DNA of 64,000 bases from contig NC_087068.1 in the NCBI RefSeq assembly GCF_963678635.1, positions 14,327,872 to 14,391,871 on the forward strand. The letters are read 5' to 3'. Each line of letters opens with the position of its first letter. Positions within the stretch are counted from its first letter, which is position 1. Made by a program: the position numbers and the translations under genes. This document shows positions 12,012 through 25,462 of the stretch, piece after piece. Source of the stretch: Symsagittifera roscoffensis. Lineage: Eukaryota; Xenacoelomorpha; Acoela; Convolutidae. The notes under the pieces were generated by a model. The model saw nothing but the letters and a program-made list of their open reading frames with translations. It searched no databases and was not told the DNA's origin.

Positions 12012-12095
12012 TTGTGAATGACTGAGTCTTAAAAGCGGATAATAGACGTACGCTGTTGACTTCGGACGTTAAGATCTGTGGTTTGAGTCGGGGGG
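12012..12095 (+). repeat. Degenerate tRNA-like segment
   Basis: A GATCTGTGGTTTGAGTCGGG stretch resembles the B-box end of the element at 6,860. The upstream ATGACTGAGTCTTAAAAGCG is a weak A box. This may be a second relic of the same tRNA-derived family. Confidence 0.25.
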
Positions 12096-12139
12096 ATCGT
12101 GTTTTTTTTTCAATATATGTGCATGTTTTTTTTCCGGTA

Positions 12140-12750
12140 AAATTTGAATTGTCAGGCTTTCGGTTTTCTGCTTAAGTTTTTTTGGCTCAGTTGCCGCATC
12201 ACAGATTTTGCTTGGTCTGTATGCAACTTTCATTTAAGTTGCAATTGCAAGTGTTGTTGTTCATTGCAGTTTCAGGTGGACTCAAAACATGAAAGATTTT
12301 TTTTAAAATCAAGGGGTTTCAGGGGGGGGTTCTTAAAACAAAAGTTTCTTGACATTTCTGCAGTTTTTTTCGGCTCAACTGGTGTTTGATCAAAGATTGT
12401 CGGCTTAGTTGCCACATCTCGGTTTTTTTCTTGTTGTCTATAGTCGCAATTGCAAGTTTTGTTCATTGTAGTTTTACGAGGGACTCAAAACATGAAAGAT
12501 TTTTATAAAGAAAATCATTTTTTCGGCTCAGCTAATGTCTGCTCAAGGAGTGTCGGCTTTATTTACTCTTCATTAGTTTTGTTCAGTGATTAATTTAATA
12601 TTCAAAAGTCTGGAATATTTGCCTAGAATGAAGTTTTATCGAGACATAAGAAAGTTTTAGTTTACAACGCTTTTAATTTTTTTTCGATTTCTTATGTGTT
12701 TTATGTTTGTTGAATTGCAAGTGGTGCGAGTCTCCGCTTCGCCTCTGTAT
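12140..12750 (+). repeat. Dispersed repeat block, partner of about 1,610-1,990
   Basis: It shares GTTGCCGCATCACAGATT, GCAACTTTCATT, AGTTTCAGG and a terminal GTGGTGCGA...GCTTCGCCTCTG hairpin with the block in the first large TBL1 intron. Phrases such as TTCGGCTCAACTGGTGT recur at 12,369, 12,52x and 13,344, so the block is internally repetitive. Confidence 0.6.
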
Positions 12751-12792
12751 AAAAAAGGCCTATCCTAGAAGATTTTTGAAAGATTTTTTACC

Positions 12793-12890
12793 CTTGCGAT
12801 AAGCAAGGGTATTGCAATCGGGTACTAGACTTTTTTCCCGTCAACAACTTTGTCCACACTTCTAGAGGGGGATCTCCTCTAGAGGATTTT
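12793..12890 (+). repeat. Dispersed repeat with terminal hairpin, copy 1
   Basis: CTTGCGATAAGCAAGGGTAT, then ATCGGGTACTAGACTTTTTT, matches 25,463-25,515 with a few changes. Just after it comes a hairpin with an 8-bp stem (12,861-12,868 with 12,876-12,883). The 25.5-kb copy has a hairpin at the same place with an unrelated sequence. Confidence 0.6.
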
Positions 12891-12972
12891 TTAGTTTCAG
12901 GTGGTAATTTCAGGTTGTAAATATCTTTTCAAAATTCAGTTTGTAATTATCTTGAAAAAAAAATGTTTTAAT

Positions 12973-13104
12973 GACATGAATTACTTCTCGCACGCTGAGA
13001 GATTTAAACGAAAGAAAAGTCGTTATGTAGGCGATGAAAGAATTAAAGAGCGGACTTTAAACTCAGCTCTTTTAGCAACGTTGGCAGTATGAGTAAAAAG
13101 TAGG
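12973..13104 (+). repeat. 132-bp conserved repeat with a 38-codon ORF, copy 1
   Basis: It is identical to 16,328-16,459 except at two positions, while the sequence on either side is unrelated. The ORF 12,976-13,092 starts MNYFSHAERFKRKK and ends NSALLATLAV. One of the two differences is synonymous (CGG/AGG, Arg); the other changes the last residue (Val/Glu). It is not a family I recognise. Confidence 0.75.
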
Positions 13105-16100
13105 GTTTTAATTGGTTTTTATTTTTTAAGGCATAGGTTTTGTTTTAATTTAAACGTTTTTTTTTATAACTGAAAGTTTTTTTTTCATTCTTTTTTCGTT
13201 TTTTCTTAAAATATTCAAAAAGTTTCAGTTTATAGTAGTTATTTTGCATAATTTTGAGGGAAACAAATTTTCGTTTGGGATTATGTGTTTCAGTTTGGAT
13301 GGGTTCTGAATTTTATGAATTTTCTTACGACAAGAGTTTTGTTTTCGGCTCAACAGGTGTTGATCCAAAGCTTGCCGCCTTTGTTGTCACTCGGTAAATG
13401 ATTTCCATTTTTAAAAAGGCTGTTTATGAATTTCATCCGATACAAATATGAACCTTTTTTCAACTTAAGTATTTTTTTCAACTTTAGTCAAGTGATATTT
13501 TCAAGTAATTTTTTCCAGCATAATTTTTGAGAATTTTTTTTGACTTCTGTCTTTTTTTCATTCACTTTTTTGTAGTGCAATGTGTGTTTTTTTTGCATGA
13601 CAAGCGTTGCGAAGCTCTGCTTCGCCTCTGTGTTAAAAAAGCTTCAAAGAGATTCAACGATGAAATTTTTTCTGCGAGAATAGAAAAACATACAAAAAAT
13701 GACGTTCTTGTTTTCTCTTTGCTTTTTCGTACCTCATAGTTTTTTCCCACATTTCAGGAAATACTTTCTGCCGTTTTATCGCTTGTGTTCCCGAAGTGCA
13801 ACACACGCTCTGTGTAATAAAGCTTATTTAAAATTTAATATAGCTCTTAATAAAAAAAAACTAGCAAAACCATTGTTCTGTCCCGATTTTAGGCTAAGTA
13901 ACCGGAACAAAAACTGTTTCCTTCCTAGCTGTCACCTGCTTACGTTTTAACACTTGCGATCAGCGTAGTGTATTTGTGTATGATTTTTTTGGGGGTTTTC
14001 CAGTCATGTTTCTTTAAAAACTGTTGTCCAGTTTGCTTGTTTTACTATGACTGTCGAGTATGCCAAAGTTGTAATTTTTTGTCCAATAGATCTTTTATTC
14101 ACATATCGCAGAAAAAAAAACGACTCTAATTTGAAATAAAAAGTTTGTTTTTTTAAGCTTATGGTCCGAATATTCTGTTCTAACCGGTTATCTTTGTTTC
14201 ATATTTGTGCTTTAATTCTCCTTTTCAGGCGATAGAGTTTGATCTGATTAAGATTAAGACTAATGAACGTAGTGAAGACTTAAATAGGTCTTGCTGATTT
14301 TCTTAATTTTTTTTCAGGAAAAATTCTTAAAATATTGATGCACTTAGGTATAATGCACTTTTGAAGTTCAATTGAAATTCATTTGCTGAAAGTGGCGTAA
14401 ATAGCATTCTCCAAATACGAACGTGGAAATGGCACAAAAAAAAACGTGAACGATTTCTAGTTTCGAAAATGGATTTTTTTTAAGATTTCCCAGCGGAATA
14501 AAAACTTTACCTGTTGATCCAGTTTTATCAACTTGGGTTCATGTTATCAAAAAAAGCTCCAATCATAAATTGTTCTAGAAATTCAAACAGCTCAAATGAC
14601 ATCTATTTTTTTCTTTGAATATCGAAAGTTGAATTTTTTAGAAAGTCTTTTCTTTTTTTTTAATGTTTACTTGCGTTCATTACTCTTTTCCAATCTTCGA
14701 TTGGCTATGTTAATTCAATAACCAGATGATTGAATTTTTCTGAGCACAGTAGTATCTATAAATTGTTTCGCAGTTTGCATCCAGGTTACCAGCTGCACGA
14801 AAAATTCTACAAGGACCTGAGTGCTTCTTTCACATTTTTTATGGAGAAAGGAGTGGATAACAAAAGAAGTGAATTTTAGCTACTTGATTTTACTTTTGTT
14901 CATACCTTTTGATTTGGTGTTTCGTGATAATACTTCAAGTTAAATTTTACTACCTTTCCCCTCATCAAGAAAATGCAAAAACTTTTCTAATTTTGTGCAA
15001 TGGATTTTTCTTTTTTCGCACAGCAAGTGGGCTATTGTAAACAATAAAACGCCTTTTCAAGCGATGGAGTTTTGCTTGATATCAATGTCCATTTTGAAAC
15101 ATTGCTGATGTTTTGGTTCTTGATCTGAAAAATCGATGCTTTTTTGTAATTACTCTACGGAGCCATGTTATCTTGAACAAGCTCCATGAGATGAGAAACT
15201 TCATCTTCATTATAAACATATATAATATGCTTGATGACTGCAGGCGGCATAATGTTGCTTCGCATCGATGTATTCTGTCAATGTTTATGCATATTTTGAC
15301 CATTATACTGTCCAATTAGCGTAGATTGTTCTGAATGATACCACAAAGTGACAGATATGACAATAGATTAATTAATGGTTTTAACTACGCACCAGGTGGA
15401 TTGATTGCAATGACCAGCTGAGATGTCTCGAAGAACAATTCAAACGTGAACACTGGACCATAAGGGCTGAAAAATTAATTAATTGACGTGTTGTAATCTG
15501 AACATAGTCAATCAATTCGAGAGGTGCCTGAAAAGTAGCAGAGCTCAATCGAAACTAAATTGAGATTAATTATGGGAGGAGTAGTTAGTTACTCAAGTTA
15601 TGACTTACGAATTAAGATGGAACAAGTGATGAATGGATAAATGTGAATGACTGAGTTGAATAATCGTGTCTCGAAATGAAGTGAGCAGTATTAAACGTGG
15701 TTGTTTTTGTTTATTAACTGAAGATCAACAACCATCGTTTCACACTGCCTCGACATTTGAAAGACCAGTAGGGGGGGGGGGGGTTAAAATTTGAAATAAA
15801 TTAAATTTTATTTTTTACGAAAATGATATGAATTAATTTACCTGATATTTCAATTATAGCACTGATAACTGAAACTTCACTTTCATTGTTTTAGGGAATT
15901 GTTTTGATTTGAGTATAGGTTAAATAGTACTGAGAACTGACCGTTTACATCGAGATTGGAGCAGTAGCACAAATAACTTCATCAAAGAATGGAATAAGAT
16001 AATAAGTGTAAAACCATGAATGATTTTTTTTATTATTCGGTTCCTACCAAAGCTTATCAATATGCACTGTGCTTATTTCGTGTTTTTATCCGAAAAACAA

Positions 16101-16327
16101 ACCTTCTCGAATCACAAAACAAAGGATTTTGAAAACACAAAAGTCGGAATATATCCGAAAGTTCAAATCTTTGTTGGTGGTAAAAAGTAAAAGCAGCCCA
16201 CATTCGAAATATTCTCAGACTAAATATTTGGGGCTTAGTCTGCAAGTTGAGCAACAGTTAGAGCACAGGTACTAAATTTAATTTAAGTGATAAAAGTTAA
16301 CGATTAGTAGTCGGGAATTATCGGCTA
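13105..16327. other. Gene-free AT-rich stretch with repeat relics
   Basis: No gene supported. Relics seen are a GCGAAGC/GCTTCGC hairpin (13,609-13,625), a GGTCCGAATATTCTGTTCTA relic of the TGTTCCGACC family (about 14,163), and a 13-G homopolymer (15,771-15,783). The ORFs of 60-80 codons here look like chance frames. Confidence 0.6.
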
Positions 16328-16459
16328 GACATGAATTACTTCTCGCACGCTGAGAGATTTAAACGAAAGAAAAGTCGTTATGTAGGCGATGAAAGAATTA
16401 AAGAGAGGACTTTAAACTCAGCTCTTTTAGCAACGTTGGCAGAATGAGTAAAAAGTAGG
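16328..16459 (+). repeat. 132-bp conserved repeat with a 38-codon ORF, copy 2
   Basis: See 12,973-13,104. The ORF is 16,331-16,447. Two mismatches in 132 bp with abrupt loss of similarity at both edges suggest a recent short mobile sequence, a retrocopied small RNA, or a fragment of a larger mobile ORF. Confidence 0.75.
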
Positions 16460-19400
16460 TTTTATAGCTGTTGTTTTTGGGTCACCCCCAATTCTCCAAT
16501 TGCCTGATCGACTAACAATGGTCGCAATGTTAAATGTGTTAGTATTATGGTATGTCTACTTAAAGTGTGTACTTTAAAGAACTAAGGCTGCTGATCCATT
16601 TTAAATATCAAGAGTAAAATAAAATGGCAAAGCTGATTGATCGCATTCATGACTCATGCTATTTTGCGTCGGTCAGAACTTTGTACTTGGTGGAACTGTA
16701 GAAACAATGAGAGAATGAAAATCGTAAACTTTCAAAATTATGACCCTTTTAAGTTAATGGCTTTCTTTATTTTTGAACTAAACGCGAGCCATTAATTGTG
16801 TCTAGCTTCAAGTCTGAATCAAATTCAAATGAATTAAGCAGTAGAATTTGATCTACAAAAGAAGAACCTATTTGTTGTTCCTAAGACTTGCGGAAACGCT
16901 CGAACGAATTAGTTGGAGAACAAAGACATAAATTATACGTACCTATGCCATCCGCAAATAACAATCAAGGTTCAACGAATCGTTTCAGAACAACGTATAT
17001 AATAAATTATGCTTGAAACTTAGAATAGAAACCTGTTCGGAATTAGGCAATGTTTTTAAAGCCGGGTATCTGGTTTGCAACAGAGTTAAACTCTTTTCAG
17101 GTTTAAAATTCTGTCGAAATAAATGAGGTCTCCAAAAATAGGCTTGTTCAACAAGGAATATCTATGCATTCAATTCGCATTCAGATTCGTATATTGGCCT
17201 CGTAGAATATATAAACTAGATTTTATAACAGTTATGGACCATAGTAGAAAAAATTAGTTGATGAAATTAGTGTCCCGATTTTCGGAATTCAGTACTGGCG
17301 CCTTTTAAGTTTTAATTCATTGAAAAAGAAATTAGGTTTGTTTTACATGTTGGTTTTTTTTTACTTTTTGGGTTTTAATCCATTGAAAAAAATGGGGCTT
17401 TCCTTTACAGTTCAAATCAAGTATTTCCAATTAAACTCAAAAATCTTTAAATTCAAAAGTAAAGTTTTCAGAGATTAACATATATAATTTAATTATAAAC
17501 CGCAATGTGTTTCTTAAATTTGGAATGTAAAGATAGCAGTTTGGTGAATTTTGGTTTTGTTTTGAGAATAAGGAACGTCGCTTATTGTTCCTTTATTTTC
17601 CTGACTTGACTGCAAGAATGAATGTATTTAAATGAATAGATAAATTGGTGATAAGAAGTGTAAGATTTAATGGGGGGTTGGTGCGCTCATTCTCTCGGCG
17701 TGATCCGCACATGTTAAACGTGTAACCAAAATATTTGGAATTGGCGCTCCGCTTTTTCAACAAACAATCGAATCTCGCTAACAACATACACACGCAAACT
17801 GAGCACATGTAAATACTGCTGGAACTCAGTGTTTGAGCACCAGTTAGGCTGGTAATGCTTAAATGGTTTGTTTTCAATTCGACCGAGAGCCAACAAACTA
17901 AATTTGCAAGAGGAAATTAAAATAAATGACTCAGGATAAAAATTTTCAAGATAATCGGAAAGACTTTCGTTTCTTAAACTAATCTAAAACGATTTATTTC
18001 AAACGCTCTAGCGCCTATTTATAAGTTACTAAAAAAGGAAATAAAGTCAAACTGAAAACGATACTTTGTTGCGTCACCAAAACGAATTTAGGCTGAAAAA
18101 TTGAATACGGCTTTAATCCTAATGAAAATCAGGCCAAAAATGGGAGGTTTCAGGCCAACAACGAGGGGATGAGAAAATGATGGCAGCACGGAATGAAACA
18201 ATAAAGCGAAAGCAAAATCACTAACAAATCACGTATAATCAGGCATTTTCAGTTTCAGGAAGTTATGATTAGATATAACAGATATGAATTGTAAAAATCA
18301 ACGATAATCGCTCATAGATCAGCCTCTTATTCTTACATTTCTTGTAAAAAACGGTATAAATAGTTTGTTGCTGCTATTTTAAAAAATATTCTGGTATTTA
18401 TGTAATTATTAATCATAAGTTAAGATAGGGCAAGCTTAATTTCAGCTATTTAAAGTACAATGTCATTTAGAGTTCACCTCCTACACAAGGTTCGTTTGTT
18501 TTCACTTATGTTGCGTTTACTTTGACTGCGAAAGTTTAAAATATTTTCTAAGCACTCCCTGTGAGGTCACAAACTTCAGTTCTTGTCAAATTTAAAAGTG
18601 AATGACATGTGTTGTATCATGGTGCAAATATTCTCGAAGAGTACTTCAAATTTAGACAGTAAGCTACTCAAATAGGAAGAGAACTGCTTATCATGTTCAA
18701 TTATGGGTCCAAATCATTGAAAACTTGATTTCGTTTACTTGGACGGAAATTTTCTGTTGGATGTGATTATCGAAAAAAAATGATCGAGAAAATTGATTTT
18801 TAGCACTGCTGAAACCTCAAAAAAAGTTATTCACTGCAGATGCTTCATGGCCGCAGGAAGTTTTCAAAAGATTTTTCTTTAGGTTTGTTAGGTTTTTTCG
18901 AGAGCTTGGGAAAGACCTGAATTTCTACTATTGAGATTTTTTGAAAGTCTACCTGCCAATAATCGGCACCTTAATTTTTTAATGAAATTTCATATTAAAT
19001 GGCCCTGCAATATACTCGTCTCAGAAATTATTCGTTAGCTTACTAAGTTCAAAAAATTATTGACAAGGTGGAATACATTCGATTGCATATACGAAGATCA
19101 AAAAATTATCTCGTCGAAAAGACGAGACCTCTGATTTTCCCATTTTTCAACTGTTCTTATAATCAATCTATTATGCTGTTATACGAACCCAAATCTGCCT
19201 CTAAGTCACGTGATTTTACTAAATAGGACACACAACTAACTAATGAGTCTATTTCAGAGGAGAGTTTCAATAATTGCGAACATCATAAAAAGCTTAAATA
19301 AAACTCTCAGCTCATTTACACAATGAATATTAGAAAAATTGATAATTTTTTTGGTTTCTATATTTATTAGAATAAAATAGTCCAACGAAACCAGATATAA

Positions 19401-21248
19401 TTGTCGCACCACGGGTAAGAAAAGAAGCCGGTCATGACTCAAAATGTGAATTAGACCAGTGAGTTGACTGGACAAGAGTAGGTTGACTGACTGGTTGGTA
19501 GATATTAGATTGCAATGGATATCCAATCTCTCTCTGGCAGCCAAATGACTATCTCCAACAGAGATCTACTCTGGAGTGTGAGAGAGTGGAACAGTCAAAA
19601 CAAGATTGAAAGATTTCTTACCTGAATCAGAGACGAGTGTGGAATAGTTCGACCAGAAAGGACAAAAATTGAATGAATAACAAACGTTTCAAACTTGAAT
19701 GTATGGCTGATTTGACTTTTTCATCAAATTTTCGACTTTTTAAAATGTTGCATTTTGAGATGGAATGATTAAAAAAAATTACGCTCTCTTAAAGATTTTT
19801 AACTTTTAATCGCGAAGTAAATGGACGTCTGAGCTGCTAGCTTCATAAGAAAAGTTGCAAATGAATCTCGTTTAATGTTTTTATTAACCAAACGAAAGTT
19901 GATTTATTGACGGACTTCGTCTTGTGAGCGGCGGTAAAAAAGTGGTACCAACTAGTTAGAATTGTCGATTTTCTCAACTATTTAATTCGCAAAGTAACGT
20001 CGTTTGTATTTTTAAGTGCTACTTGGAAGGTTTTGTTTAGTTGATGATTATCGTTTCACCATTCAAAGCTGCGGGACGTTTGATTTTTAAATCGCCGAAT
20101 TTTAATTGGTTTTCATCGAGTGACTCACATTCAATTTTTAATTGAAGTTATTTTATCGATTATTTAACAGGTAAACATTTGATCAATGTGTGATTTTGTT
20201 TTTAACAAAAATGTTCCGACCATTTTATTGGTTTCCAACTAGATCTTATGTTTGTGAAGTTAATTAATTCATAAAAGCACGCAAATAGCAAATTTACTTT
20301 GTTGTTTTAACGCTTGGTGCGTATTTTCAAAGACTCAATCTTGGTATGTATGCCTAAAGTTTGAGTAAATTGCACCAATTTGTGTGAATGAAAATTGTTG
20401 GCTTCGGTGACCTTTAACTGAAATTGAGTGATCAACGGGAACTGAAAGATCCCATTAAAACTAAAATGAACCTATAATGTCTGTGTTAATCTATGATTGC
20501 TTTCAATTTATTTCTTTAAAGTGCAAGAGGAACAAACAACAATTTAACGTTAAAAGGAAGACAAACACGGTCAAAGCAGAAAAGATTGCGTCAGAAAGTT
20601 CTCTATCAAACGGGGAACTCCAAGTAGAATATTTCACACTGAAGTAACATGTTTTCATACAGGAAAGACTGAAAGTTATTGAAACCATTGAGTCATTGAA
20701 CCAAAATATATCCCTTGTTCGTGAATGAGAATCAATCGCGGGAGAGAAAAGTCGGTTCAAAGTATACACGCCATCTTTTTTCACATTTTGTGATTTCGAT
20801 CTGTGTGATTTCCTCCAAAAATTGTCTCCGCTGCAGCAGATTTCGCTAGTAGCAGATTTAAGTTTTTAGTAGCATCTATTTTCAATAGAACGACTGCTGC
20901 GCTAAAAATTTTCTAAAATTAGGATCTTAATAGAGCTTTGGGAGATCTCAGAAAATTAGTTGTGAAACTCCTCCCCCCAATAAAAATTAGATCCGCGCCT
21001 AAATTTCATCTTTTCCGTCACTAAGCTTTCAAAGGGGAACCTACTCCACAGAAGCCACCAGCATTCAGGTGAGGATCAAGGATTTTTTCTAAGGAGGGAG
21101 TTCCGAGGCGTAAAAAAAACAGGCCAACATGACTTTTTAGAACATTTTTGGAAGACTTTGGAAAACGAAAATTACGTTGTTTTGGCATGTTCTTCCTAAA
21201 AATTATAATCTAGGCGCTAAGTTTCAGGGAAGTTTTATGGTTAGTAAT
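16460..21248. other. Gene-free AT-rich stretch
   Basis: I find no exon, splice-bounded ORF or RNA gene. The longest frames (96 codons at 19,254-19,544, 93 at 20,503-20,784, both minus strand) have low-complexity composition and no recognisable motif. MITE-like relics appear only at the right end (GGATCAAGGATTTTTTCTAA near 21,075). Confidence 0.6.
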
Positions 21249-21605
21249 CAGGGGCGGATATAGAATTTTCTCGAGGGGCGGATTTTTGAAAAAATAATTC
21301 AAAAACTTTTTGTTGATTTTCCTAGCCTTCATCGACCAAAATTTGTGCGCTGCAGAGGATTTGTTGAAAAAAAACAGAACAAAAAAGGCGTAGTTATGCA
21401 CTTTTTGAAAAATTTTGACCAAAAAGTCGCGTTATTTCGGCGCTCGCTCTCCCTGAACTTAAGTATAAATTGACGCCAAAGGCGCTTTTAGAAAAACTTT
21501 GCAGTCGGTTAGCCCAGAATGAATGTATTAAATTAGTAACAAAGGGGGATCTTTGGGTCGTCAGGGGGTTGAATTTCTCAGAGGTCGATGTGTCCCCCAT
21601 TAAGT
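21249..21605 (+). mobile_element. hAT-type MITE copy C (right end degraded)
   Basis: It begins CAGGGGCGGATATAGAATTT and keeps internal phrases shared with copies A and B (TGTGCGCTGCAG, GGCGCTCGCTCTCCC, GGGGGATCTTTGGGTCG). The usual AAATCCGCCCCTG right end is missing or mutated near 21,600. Confidence 0.6.
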
Positions 21606-21751
21606 GTGCTACTCCTGGAAGCCTACAGATAGGTGTCGTGAAATATTGCCAAAGAAGAGTCTTTATGGTGTTCAAGGCTCCGAATTCATGAGAGAGCGGT
21701 GTCTGCTCTCTTCCTTAACACATTCTGCCGGTATTGCTAGTCAAGAAAAAT

Positions 21752-21789
21752 TATCGAACCAATTGTTATAGATCGAACCAATTGTTATA
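21752..21789 (+). repeat. 19-bp direct repeat, two copies
   Basis: ATCGAACCAATTGTTATAG occurs twice head to tail. It is a short tandem duplication. Confidence 0.7.
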
Positions 21790-24700
21790 GACTTCGCTCG
21801 CCATGAAATTCAGATCTATACAACATGTCTTATAAGAGCCCAACCCCCCGCTGATACGTCACCGCGTGATTGTTATGACATGTCTGCTCTTTGTTTAGAA
21901 AAAAAACAGAAAAAAATTAATTTTGAAATGGGGTTGAAGATGAAATATTGCTGCAGAACGTAAAACGGGGAAAACTCGAAGTGTTACGCTGTATTAGATA
22001 AACGAAAGCAGAGAACTACTAAAAGCTAGAGAGTTTTTAGCAACAAATGGATTATACTCTTTGCGATTTGTCTTTTGTTGCGAGTTGTCGCATTACTGTT
22101 TCGACCACCCTGGGTTAGGAGGTAACAATTAACTATCGCTGGTTTTTTTGCGCCATATCAAGGTGCCTGAATAAAAAATTTCTAGATAAATTAGTTTGAT
22201 TTATTTGCTCTTCCGACGCAAAAGGGTGATTGTTAGGTTGATGCAAAACTTTAACAAATATGCCCTAGCTCAGACTTTCTTTTCGAAAGTCAGTTGTTTG
22301 TTTTTTTAATTCACAAAATATAATCTTTTCTTATTCTTTTCAATAGCATTTAATAAAGTGCGGGTAAGGTAAACTATGTAAAAAAAACAATAAAATTTAT
22401 CCTGTTTTTTTAGTATTTTTGTATTTTAAGAAGTTTAAATTTTGTTTTTAATACTTCAATTAAACTGTCAGTTACTATTCAACGACATTTGTGATGATAA
22501 CAATGGTCGAAACATTGTGTGCTAACTGCACAGTGACTGAACTCTTTTGTTCGATTTGAGTTAAACTTGCTCAACGAAATGCCAAGTTCGAATCAGACTA
22601 TTTTTTTCCTGTATACTAAATATATTTTTGGCCGTAGAGATTATTAGTCTGAGAATGATGAAGTGATTAAAAACAAGTGACGCAAGGATTATGAATGTGA
22701 TTTCAAGTGACGATGATTAGAGAACTGATAACTCAGCAAGCAAAAAAGAAGAAAAGTCTCGGATTTTGTTAAAAATTTATATATAAATTACACAAGAAGC
22801 TATCTCAAATTTAATAGGTGCAAAAGGAGGAGATCCTTAAGTAAGTCCGAAAAGGGAGGTTATTAGGTTGATACAAAATTTTTGTTAAGTGAAACTGATT
22901 CAAGATTTCTCCAAAATTGAAAAGGGCCTAAAGATTGATTTCAAGCAGTACATTAGCTGGAATGAAACCTTACGTGTAACTGTAATTACATATTTAAAAA
23001 CGCTTCAGAAAACAGCGATTTGCAAATGGAGCCTTTAAAGAGTTTTATTTTAACTTCCCAAAAACATCAAAAATTATTTTTCAAAAAAGCAGAAAAAAGG
23101 GTTGACTGCAATTGAAAGAAAAAGATGAAAAGATTTCTAATGTGTTACCGCTTTGTGAAATTATCGGGTTTATTCAAAAATACTGAGAAGTTTGGTTTTA
23201 TCTGAGCACAATTTTTTTTTTTTTGGATTTTGCAAAAATTCAAGGCTGAACAACATTGTAAAAAAAATTGAGATCTTCAAGTACTTCAAATTTATAATTG
23301 AGTTTTAATTAGCATATCCAGCCTTTCAGCATACAAGCAAGTGAAGCAAAATGGTCGCGTATGAGATTGGTTGAGACAAAATTTTAAAATATTTTCAATC
23401 GTAATTCAAAGTTTAGGGATCACCTTTTAGAAAACTTTTCATGTCGAGAAAAAAGCTGGAGTTTTCATTTTAGATTTATTTTGAACACGTTTAAAAAATT
23501 TCAGCAAAAAAATCTGGATTTGAACAAGACATATATTTTCAAAACATAACTAGTTTTTGGTCGAGTTATTTCACAGAAAATAAAATTGCCGGATTTTGCC
23601 TCAAAAACTCAAAACGAATGAAATTTTCTTCTTGCAAATAAAAACAAAAACATCGATGGAACTATAAATTATTTCCTATTCTAGATGGAAATGTCTCCTG
23701 GGAAAAAAACGGTTTTTTAATCCAATTATTTTGCTTTCATACCACAAATTTTTTTCATTGGCTAAATAAGCTTTAAAAAATTATATTTCAACAAAATTTT
23801 TTTAACACACTTTGAAGATTCTGATTGTCCTGCTGGACAACCGTTCGTTGTCGGTTTTATATTTTTAGTCAAATTCACAATGCTCAGGCTTATCGATTAC
23901 ATAACAAACAGCTTCAGGAGTTTAAAAAAGTACATCTCGCATCTGCTCAAAATATCAGCTGAAACACACCAAAATTTACAAGAAAATAAAAAATAGTGTT
24001 GCAGTTTAAATAAAAAATTTAGAAAATTATTGTTTCTTAAATCTCTTATTTTTTTCAGGTTCATTCAAAACAATCAGGAAACTTGGTTTTATCTGAGCCC
24101 GCAAATATTTTTTTTGAGATTTGCTCTTGCAAAAATCTAAGACCAATAATCCTTGAAATGTGCGAGAACTTCAAGTTATCCTTGACGTTTAAATAGCATA
24201 TCAAGGCATATTTACAAAATAAGCAAAAAAAATGGTTAATGGTATTGGTTAAGACAAGATCTTGAAGCAATTTGAATTGTGACTCAAATTTCAGTGAACA
24301 ATTTTTAAACTTGTTTTCTTTTCTTTTCGGAGAAAATCATTTTGCTCATTTAAAAAAAATTCAAAAGTTTTAAAAAGCTTTGAAAAGTAACCACAAATAT
24401 TATTTTAATTACAGCAATTATTCGGGATTGAAAATGGCCTCAAATTTTCAAAACAAGACCATTTTTCAGTTTTCAGTTTTCAAAAAATTTTTGACAGTTA
24501 CCTCCAAAATTCAAGGAAAGATGAATTTATTAGACAAACATCAACAAGAAAAAATGGATAAAAATCAACTAACAATAAAACGCTGTTTGAGATTGAATTG
24601 TCGGACCAACCGTATAATATTCATTCAAATCAGTTACAGGGAAAATACTGATTTTCCGTCTTAACTATTTCTGGAAATCTTTCCCCTGGGAAAACCAAGT

Positions 24701-25460
24701 CAAAGACTTGCAAGGATTACCCTGGCCATCTTGGATCGTTCTAAGAGTCGAGCGCTGGTTTTCAAAGAATTGTCTTAGGAACTATGCCTGGATTGTCTGT
24801 TTTTGTTAGTTAAATTTATAATTTGCTAATGAGCGCAAAATTGTCCAAAAACACATTAACCACGAGTTTTTTCTTTATAGAAATTGTACAGTTTAAGTGG
24901 CAAAAAATTTACAGAAAAATGCATTTGAAGATTTACTATTTCAGTTGGAATAGTAAGTTTCACACAGGTTTATATGAAAGAATAATAACCTAGAGGCTAG
25001 AGAGTTTCTATCGTGAAAACAACGTGTTGTGATTTTTTTTTCGGACCGCTTAATAGAGTAAGTTATCATTCAGGACTACGTTAAATAGAGCAATTTAAAA
25101 AATGGCATGCGAAAAAAACATAAAATTAATTTTGCATCATTGTAAAATTGTTTAAAAATTTTGTTTTTTTTGGGTTCTTGTATTACTTAGAAAATTACCT
25201 AGCAGGTGTCACGAACTTATTTTTACGGATTTTGTATGTCATTGTAGGTCAATTCGGCGCTTCAACTTTTCTGTCGTTAGCTATTATGTAAATTGTAGAT
25301 TTTAAACACGCTTTTTTTCAGTTAAATACAAAAATATATCTTATTTTTCATGACATGGTTCCTGAATGGCTCCTGCCAGGAAGGCCACGATCTTCTTAGA
25401 TTCTATAAATTGCTTGCGGGAAGCTTAAAGTTTTCGTCTGGCTATCTAACTCGGGTTCGG
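21790..25460. other. Gene-free AT-rich stretch with a diverged duplication
   Basis: No gene supported. About 23,160-23,460 and 24,050-24,310 are diverged copies of one sequence about 890 bp apart. They share TTGGTTTTATCTGAGC, a TTAGCATATC/TAGCATATCAAGG position and ATTGGTTGAGACAA/ATTGGTTAAGACAA. A further GGTCGAAACATTGTGTGC relic is near 22,507. Confidence 0.55.
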
Positions 25461-25462
25461 AC

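Noticed and set aside
12973-13104. 132-bp repeat as a spliceosomal or spliced-leader RNA gene
   Set aside because: It does not resemble U1, U2, U4, U5 or U6, and I see no donor site or Sm-type motif that would support a spliced leader.
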